Of a stretch of 64,000 bases of DNA, positions 57,441-64,000 are shown piece after piece. Below the pieces are notes generated by a model, which was given only the letters and a program-made list of their open reading frames with translations, made no database searches and was not told the DNA's origin. Positions within the stretch are counted from its first letter, which is position 1. Every line of letters begins with the position of its first letter. Source of the stretch: Orobanche coerulescens. Its lineage: Eukaryota; Streptophyta; Magnoliopsida; Lamiales; Orobanchaceae. The translations under genes were made by a program, and so were the position numbers. The stretch spans positions 169,237,787 to 169,301,786 of the forward strand of contig CM065805.1 of NCBI GenBank assembly GCA_033398695.1, written 5' to 3'.

Positions 57441-59766
57441 CTGTACGGACTGATGATATTGGGGCTGCGACTACGTCAGGTATTGTTTATATTTGTATGC
57501 ACCCAGTAGATGTATTGTTTGATTCTTGAGCTATTCATTCCTTTATATCATTGTCTTTTGTACGTCGTTTGGGTCTTAGTGGCCTATCTTTGTGTGAGCC
57601 ATTTACCGTTGGATCACCGAGTGGGGAAAGGATAATCGGGAATCAGGAGATTATAAATTTACCTATAACTATTGATGGTAGAGATTGTCTGTCTGACTTA
57701 ATTGTAGTTTATATGAAGGGGGAGGATTTGATTCTGGGTGACAGTCGGTTAGACCATCATGAGGCGGTGGTGGATTATCGTCGAAATATAATTTCGATCA
57801 TTGCACAGGATGGGACTGAACATGTCTTTGAAGGACAGAAATCAGACACTTCAGAAAAAATTATTCGAGCCATGAAGACGATAAAGTTATTACGACAAGG
57901 TTGTATTGGCTATTGGTGTTACGCAATGAAGACGGAAACTGTTGAGGTTCAGTTATCCTCTATTCCAGTTGTGAATGAGTTTCCAGATGTGTTCCCAGAT
58001 GATTTACCTGGATTACCGCCGCATCTTGATGTAGAGTTATTATTGAGCTAGAACCTAATGTAGTACCAGTATCGAAAGCGCCCTACAGAATGGCCCCATC
58101 GGAAATGCAAGATTTGAAAAAGCAATTAGGCGACTTGTTGGACATAGGTTATATTCGGCCTAGTGCCTCTCCATGGGGCACGCCGGTGTTGTTTGTACGA
58201 AATAAAGATGGATCCTTACGATTATGCATTGACTATCGTGAGTTGAATAAACTCACTATCAAGAATAAGTATCCGCTGCCACGAATTGATGATCTATTTG
58301 ATCAACTACAAGGAGCTACGGATTTCTAAAAGATTGACTTGAGGTAGGGATATTATCAGCTATGAATTCGGGACTCAGATATTTCAAAAATAGCATTTCG
58401 AACGAGGTACGGGCATTATGAATTCGTAGTTATGCCATTTGGTTTGACTAATGCCCGGCGGTGTTCATGCAGCTCATGAATAAGACCTTTATAGAATATC
58501 TGGATAAATTCGTAGTGGTGTTTATTGATGATATCTTAATCTATTCTAAGAGTGAAACGGAGCATGCTGAGCACCTAAGAATAGTATTGAGTATTTTGAG
58601 AGCTAATAAGGTCTATGCTAAATTCTCTAAGTGCGAGTTTTGGCTAAAGGAAGTTGCTTTTCTTGGCCATATTATATCAGCCGAAGGTGTTCGAGTGGAT
58701 CCTCATAAAATTGAAGCAGTTTTAGCGTAGGAACCCCCGCGGAATGTCAGGGAAGTTCGGAGTTTTCTAGGATTAGCTGGCTATTATCGTCTATTTGTCG
58801 AGGGTTTCTCGAAAATTGCTCGACCACTCACTCAGCTGCTATAGAAAACTCAGAAGTATGAATGGAATGATGAGTGTCAGAAGAGTTTCAATGAGTTGAA
58901 GAAAAGACTGACAACGTCACCAGTTCTAGCCTTACCACAGGGGACGGAGGGTTTCGTTATTTATAGTGATGCCTCTAAACAAGTATTGGGATGTGTATTG
59001 ATGCAAAACGAGAAAGTAGTAGCTTATGCATATCGACAATTAAAGTCATATGAAATGAATTATCCTACCCATGATCTTGAGTTAGCCGCCGTAGTGTTTG
59101 CGATGAAGATTTGGAGGCATTATTTGTATGGTTCTTCTTGTCGAGTATATACAGATCATAAGAGTTTGAAATATATTTTTACTCAGAAGGAGCTTAATAT
59201 GCATCAAAGACGATGGTTGGAATTGATTGAAGATTATGATCTTGATATTCTTTACCATCCTGGCAAAGCGAATGTCGTTGCCGATACTTTGAGTCGCAAG
59301 TCAATTATGTTACAGAGATTAGAATTACTTACCGTTCAATCGAAACTCAAGGACAATTACGCCTCCTTGAGGTTACATCCTCCGTGATTGAAGACATTAA
59401 GTCCAAACAGATTCAAGAGGATGTTGTCAAAGGAAAGGAACCTGGATTCATAATATCTGAAGACGATGTTCTTCGATTTTGAGGTAGGATTTGTGTACCG
59501 AATCAGGATGATCTTAAGCAAATGATTTTAAACGAAGCACATTCTACTCCATACTCGATACATCTGGGTACGAGTAAAATGTATAAAGACTTGAAGAAGA
59601 ATTTTTGGTGGCCGAATATGAAGAAATACGTAATGGAGTTCATGTCGAAATGTTTGACTTGTCAGCAAGTTAAAGCTGAACATCAAAGACCTGTCGGGAA
59701 ATTACAACCGTTACCAATCCCATAATGGAAGTGGGAAGATATCACGATGGATTTTATTGTGGGAAT
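57441..59766 (+). pseudogene. D pol: protease, RT, RNase H, integrase start, cut by H
   Basis: The protease site DSGA is broken by a stop (FDS*AIHSFIS, about 57525). [19 protein letters not shown] and [19 protein letters not shown] (about 58510-58560). RNase [18 protein letters not shown]. The integrase zinc region has [15 protein letters not shown] and CLTCQQVKAEHQ. At least six stops and several frameshifts. The reading ends at TGGATTTTATTGTGGGAAT, where H inserts just after the first catalytic Asp. Confidence 0.92.
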
Positions 59767-60009
59767 TGTAATACCCAGTTGTAATTCAGTAATTATCACT
59801 CAGTAATTATCATTCAGTATTTATCATTCAGTATTTGATACTCAGTAATTTCATTCATTATTGATCATTTGTCACTCAGATTCAGTCATGGTATTCATCA
59901 TGCAGAGTAATTGTATCGAGTATCGATCGTCATTCATCATTAATCTGATTGGAGTTTCGTGCCGTGTTTATCATCATTGTCATTTTCGTTGCAAGCTGTG
60001 CTTGAGGAG

Positions 60010-60570
60010 TAGCGCACGCTACATACTCCTTTTAGCGTACGCTAATTGGGTATAGGTAGCGCACGCTACCGCTCAGCTTTAGCGCACGCTAAGGCTACCT
60101 TGGCTGCGATCCGGAAGGTCTTGGGTGCAGTGAGAAATAATTGTAGCGCACGCTACGAGTGGTAAGTAGCGCGCTAACGGGTCGTAGTAGCGCACGCTAT
60201 ATGTGTGGAGTAAGCGCGCTAGGGCGGATCAGGTTGAGTCCGGTGGCTCTTTGGATGCGGATTTATTCATAGCGCACGCTATGCATTGTTGTTAGCGTCT
60301 GCAGTGACATTTAGCGCACGCTAAATAATGGTTGTAGCGCACGCTATCGAGGTTAGATCGGAGGCGAGATGGTTTTACGGACTCCGATCTTGGCGTCAAA
60401 TATTTCGCTAGCGCACGCTAACAATGGATATTAGCGCACGCTAGTAGTATGGCCGTAGCGCACGCTACAAAGAGGTACGTAGCGCGCGCTACCGTGTTCG
60501 GACGGTGGAGTCTTGGACTACCCCAAATTACTCGTTAGCGCACGCTATGCACAAGGACTAGCGCACGCTA
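60010..60570 (+). promoter_or_regulatory. Phased palindrome array of H, 18 copies (4-4-4-4-2)
   Basis: Starts: 60010, 60033, 60057, 60080 | 60144, 60167, 60188, 60211 | 60270, 60293, 60312, 60335 | 60409, 60432, 60456, 60480 | 60536, 60559. Within-group spacing is 19-24, mostly 23; between groups 56-74 bp. The form TAGCGCACGCTA dominates. Confidence 0.92.
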
Positions 60571-60582
60571 ACCTCGGTCCAG

Positions 60583-60589
60583 TATAAAT
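60583..60589 (+). promoter_or_regulatory. TATA box of H LTR
   Basis: TATAAAT (context CAGTATAAATTGG) 12 bp after the last palindrome. Confidence 0.78.
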
Positions 60590-62213
60590 TGGCGATTAGT
60601 CGACTTCTTCATTTGTTCATCTCATTTCACTCCTTCGGTATTTTTGGGCGATTTGAGCGATTCGAGAGGGTTCTTCGATGTGAAATCATCAACCAACATC
60701 TACAAGCTCATCTTTCGGATAGATCATCATTTCATCATCTTCATCACATCGAATCAAAGGTATTAATCTCTTGTATCTAGAATTTATGATTTATTGGTTT
60801 TCCTTCCGATTTCTTCGTGTAAGCTTGGATTATCATTGGGATATGTTAAGTTATGGATTATCTACTTGGATAAATATATTCCTACGGATTTAATGGTTAT
60901 TTTCGGAATTGTTTTCAAGAACCCTTGGGGTTGACTTCGGTTAATTGGGGATTTTCCGATTGATGTCGTTATAATCATGAATTATGGATTCCTAATGGAT
61001 TATTGATATCCTTGAAGTGTTTTGTTAGTTCGAAATACTCATTTTGGTGTGGGTTTCGACATATTCGGGATTGGATATTTCCGAAGTTGTGCGGTCGGTT
61101 ATGTATTCGTTGGAATGCCTATGAGTTTGTTTATCGTTGTTTCGACCCTTGGGTTAGTCGTGTTTTGTTGTTTGATACGTGTATTGAACGATTGTTGGTA
61201 ATTATTGCTATTCAAGGTTGTTCGAGCGATCGGTATCTTGGTTAGGACGTTGTTCGTGGACGGACATTCTTCATCGGTATTGTGTAAGTTAAACCTTACT
61301 CGGTTAAAAGGATACTCATTCCTTTTGTTGTTGATTGCTCATAATCATAATTCATTCATCATAATATTAATCATTTTGAGACTTGTAAGTGTCGAATAAT
61401 CATTTCATTCACGAGCAGCGGTTCCAAATCTTTTCATTGGTTTATCAATCACGTCACTATTACTTTCATATCGGTGAGTCATCTTGGCCTTGTCTAATTA
61501 TTATTCATTGGTTTTCATCATGGTCATTCCCGTTCATGTGACCTTAGGGTTCATATTGCGTGGCGGGTGTGGGCGTGTGGAATTTTTAGTCGGGCACATG
61601 ATGGTCATGTATTGGGTTCACCGATACATCGGACCGTGCACAGTGGCTTACCTCCGTGAGACTAATTAGGTACAAGGACGGGTGTGTCCGGACATTCGTC
61701 TTGTACACTTGCACAGACATTACGGGCGCACTATGATGCTCCTCTTCGGCGTAATTCATAATTAAGAATATTTCATCACTTGATTAATTCATGATTGTGT
61801 AATTTCAACTCTTGAGGATTGTTGTTACGTATGGCGGCCCGTTGGGGATTTTGTTTTAGTCACGGCAAGGCAAAGGCACGGGAAGAGCATGTTGGCGGCG
61901 AGTCAGTGATACTAGTAGGGGGCCCCAGTCATTCCGTTTATTTGATCATTTGATCATTTCGTCATTTGTATTTTCATTGCAAATTCCGTTTGAGATGCTT
62001 ATTTGTTCGGGGTGGTGTATTTTATCTCCATATAAAATATACTAGTATTCTGTTTGTCTGGTGTAATGTACTTAAACTCCTCATCGGAGTACTTGGTAAT
62101 ATAATGTGGTTCGGTACTACAATTATATTATTTAATTCATCACTTTCATTTGCAGTGGGTCCCGATCGGGGATTCACGGCCGTAATATCCGCCTAGTTTG
62201 GGGTGTTACGAGT

Positions 62214-62225
62214 TGGTATCGAGAG
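62214..62225 (+). other. Primer-site-like sequence of H
   Basis: TGGTATCGAGAG, close to the initiator-Met-tRNA site of the others but diverged after TGGTATC. Confidence 0.6.
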
Positions 62226-62702
62226 TGGTTTTGAATACTACCCTCCAAGTCATGTCTCATTTGAAATCATCGTCATCGGACTAGTATCATTGGACTTTCG
62301 CGTCACGTGTGACCTGTGCAAATGCCGAGCCAATCGGACCAAGAACAGTAAGATTTCTAATGCCATGGTATAATTTACGGCATTAATCATTCATTCATAA
62401 TTCATCGATTAACAATCCTCAATCATCATTGTCATTTTGACCGGGGCCAGTCGAGTTAACTCATTAATCAGTCAATTCATTTCATTGTTCAGTTGTTAAT
62501 CAGGAAGATCGGATCATTAAATTTGTTAACTCATCCAAGATAATCATTTCAGTAACTTCATCAGATAATCATGTCACGTCAATCAATCATTCATGTAATC
62601 GCTGTATTTGAGCGCGTATGCTCATTTTCATTATTTCATAATATAATCATAATGTGATACTCATGCGAGATGAATAATCATCATATGACTTTCCACTTCA
62701 GT
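62226..62702 (+). other. H leader, no gene
   Basis: AT-rich with many TCAT repeats; no coding signal before the gag ATG at 62703. Confidence 0.6.
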
Positions 62703-64000
62703 ATGGAAAGGGCTGGCAGAGGACGTGGAGGACGAGGCCGTGGAGCGGGCCGAATCCCGAGAACTCGTGCGAATACCCGTGCAAATGCCAGGAATAATGC
62801 TAATTGACGGCGGCAGCGCCACTCATTCACACAGGCGCGATCATTCATTATCGGGAGTCGTGCAGGACACGGCTCGGTCGGAGGGTGTCGGGTTGATCCA
62901 CTCGCATTTATGCAGGCATGATGGCCCAAATGACTCGAGATGGCTCGGTTGATGGAGACGATGCATAACTCCGTCAATCGGGAATCGGCGAGCTCCTCCG
63001 CCGCCACCTCGGAGGCAAGAGAGGAATGTGAGTAACATCATCGGCGATATCTCTCGCGCAGGCCACCTACTTTTGAGGGCTCGTATGAGCCGGCGGATAT
63101 CATTCATTGGCTCGAGCATTTGAGAAGCTGTTTGCTATGGTAGAGTGTCCGAGGACACAAAGTTTGTTGCGGCTTACTACTGCAGGTAAGAGCGCACATT
63201 CTTGGTGGTTGTCGTTGAAGCCCACCGAAGGATCTTGTACTTGGGATCGGTTCAAGACTCTCATGATGGAGAGGTACTATCCGGCCCCACTCGGAGAGGC
63301 CAAGCCGTCGAATTACTCACCCCCGACCCTCAACAGACGAGGATGTTCTCGCCATTGCCGAGAAATTTCGGGAACTTCTTCCGTTCGCCTCATCTATCAT
63401 TCACTCGAAGCGGACAAGATCAAGTATTTCAAGAAGGGTGAAACCCCATATGAGACTTCGATTACTTAATCATAATTGCACCACGTTGGCGAGTTCATTG
63501 AGAAGGCTCTTACTTACGAGCTTACGGCTAAGGAAATTGCTAAGCGGCAACCTTCGTCTGCTAGCAAGAAGTCCAAGAACCGTAATCGGCGGGAGTCGTG
63601 CCACTTTCAAGAAACCGCGGGCGGGCTCTACTTTTACGAGCGACCTCCCTAGCGTCTAAACCCGCGGAATCTCGGTCTCGAGCGGCCGATTCGCCATCAC
63701 ACTGTTATAAGCTGCGGGAACTTGGTCACCTCGGTACCAAGTGTCCGGCGAACTATCACATGTCATAATTGTGGAATTCTTGCTGGGCATAAGGCCCGTT
63801 TTGCCGTAGGGACTCCAAACCTACTCGAGCGTCATCTCGGGCCCCTAAGCGATCGGCCGTTCGAGAATCAGGCCACTCAATCGGCGTCGTTTAAAAGCAG
63901 CGGGAGCGACTAAAGGTGGAGCTTTTAGCCAGACGAGCGTCGGTGCAGGACTAGCAAGCCCCGGATTTATGAGATGAAGAAGAACGATTATCCAGAGGCC
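62703..64000 (+). pseudogene. H gag, decayed, runs off the window
   Basis: ATG 62703 opens an RG-rich start (MERAGRGRGGRGRGAGR), the same style as A, D and E. Broken frames then give PPTFEGSYEPADIIHWLEHL, HSWWLSLKPTEGSCTWDRF and MMERYYPAPLGEAK, which are gypsy gag core motifs, and a damaged zinc knuckle (ITCHNCGILAGHKARF, about 63750). Several frameshifts and stops; some may be assembly errors (see findings). Confidence 0.82.

Larger units (their letters stand above)
59767..62211 (+). repeat. H 5' LTR (about 2.45 kb)
   Basis: It starts TGTAATACCC followed by short ATCATTCAGTA-type repeats, and ends GGGGTGTTACG(A), where the others have TTACA. The terminal block CACGGCCGTAATATCC near 62176 matches the family signature. 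The stretch 60780-62200 holds no gene. Confidence 0.83.
12043..64000 (+). mobile_element. D: Ty3/gypsy chromovirus relative of A, 3' end outside window, riddled by insertions
   Basis: D's 5' LTR runs 12043-56093 once B, E and G are removed, leaving about 1.87 kb. PBS TGGTATCAGAGC is at 56099, and a decayed gag-pol from 56336 to 59766 is then cut by H. LTR and protein sequence are closest to A. Multiple stop codons and four nested insertions make it one of the oldest elements here. The upstream flank is copia integrase; the matching TSD (expected CCTTT) would be beyond 64000. Confidence 0.88.
59767..64000 (+). mobile_element. H: Ty3/gypsy element, 5' part only
   Basis: 5' LTR 59767-62211, a PBS-like site at 62214 and a decayed gag from 62703 to the window end. 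It is inserted in D's integrase. The 3' part and TSD lie outside the window. Its gag is clearly different from A, D and E, so it is a distinct gypsy lineage that still shares the palindrome array. Confidence 0.87.

Noticed and set aside
60010..60570. Repeat-spacer pattern that superficially resembles a CRISPR array
   Set aside because: Repeats are only 12 bp, spacers about 11 bp and uneven between groups, in a plant LTR upstream of a TATA box; no cas genes.
62681..63119. Minus-strand frames of about 100 codons
   Set aside because: Antisense to H's gag start; low-complexity Arg/Pro composition from the RG-rich codons.

Overview
The window is plant nuclear DNA made entirely of nested LTR retrotransposons; I find no host gene, tRNA or rRNA. 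Evidence for a plant: Ty3/gypsy chromovirus and Ty1/copia (SIRE-like) polyproteins, long gypsy LTRs of about 2 to 3.3 kb, initiator-Met-tRNA-type primer sites (TGGTATCAGAGC), 5-bp target-site duplications (TSDs), solo LTRs and a TTA-flanked MITE. It looks like dicot pericentromeric or other heterochromatin; I cannot name the species.

Layout, outermost first. (I) A decayed Ty1/copia pol runs 1-359 and resumes 11499-12042. It is split by S1 (361-11493, minus strand), a solo LTR with TSD CTATC. S1 is itself split by A (1461-10225, plus), a complete gypsy chromovirus with TSD AGATC. Copia I is then interrupted at 12043 by D, a large gypsy element that runs past the window end. D's 5' LTR is cut into four pieces (12043-12555, 30488-31304, 42039-42275, 55790-56093) by B (12556-30482, non-autonomous gypsy, TSD AACGC), which contains C (16183-25302, minus, same family, TSD AAACT); by E (31305-42038, minus, gypsy with decayed gag-pol), which contains solo LTR F (37110-38193, TSD CCCGG) and a microsatellite-filled MITE (38587-38994, TSD TTA); and by G (about 42276-55789, minus, a 12-kb SIRE-like copia with a third ORF and a truncated tandem second copy). 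D's gag-pol (56336-59766) is cut in its integrase by H (59767 to the end), another gypsy element, seen as a 5' LTR plus decayed gag. Nesting is four levels deep in two places.

The most unusual signal is regulatory. In S1, A, B, C, D, H and a relic LTR inside B, the U3 region carries an array of a 12-bp palindrome, TAGCG-NN-CGCTA (NN = TA, CA, TG or CG). Copies sit 21-24 bp apart, mostly in groups of four, and end in a pair that stops 10-13 bp before the TATA box. Spacers between copies differ in sequence, so this is not an ordinary satellite. E has the same 23-bp pitch and groups of four but a symmetrically changed motif, TAACGTACGTTA. This looks like a conserved binding platform shared by autonomous and non-autonomous elements, with an apparent specificity switch in E. 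I know of no description of it.

A second oddity is technical or epigenetic: in several duplicated stretches, CAG/CTG trinucleotides in one copy appear as CG or CGG in the other, while flanking sequence is nearly identical. This fits consensus errors at CHG-methylated sites in a long-read assembly, and some frameshifts may be artefacts of it.
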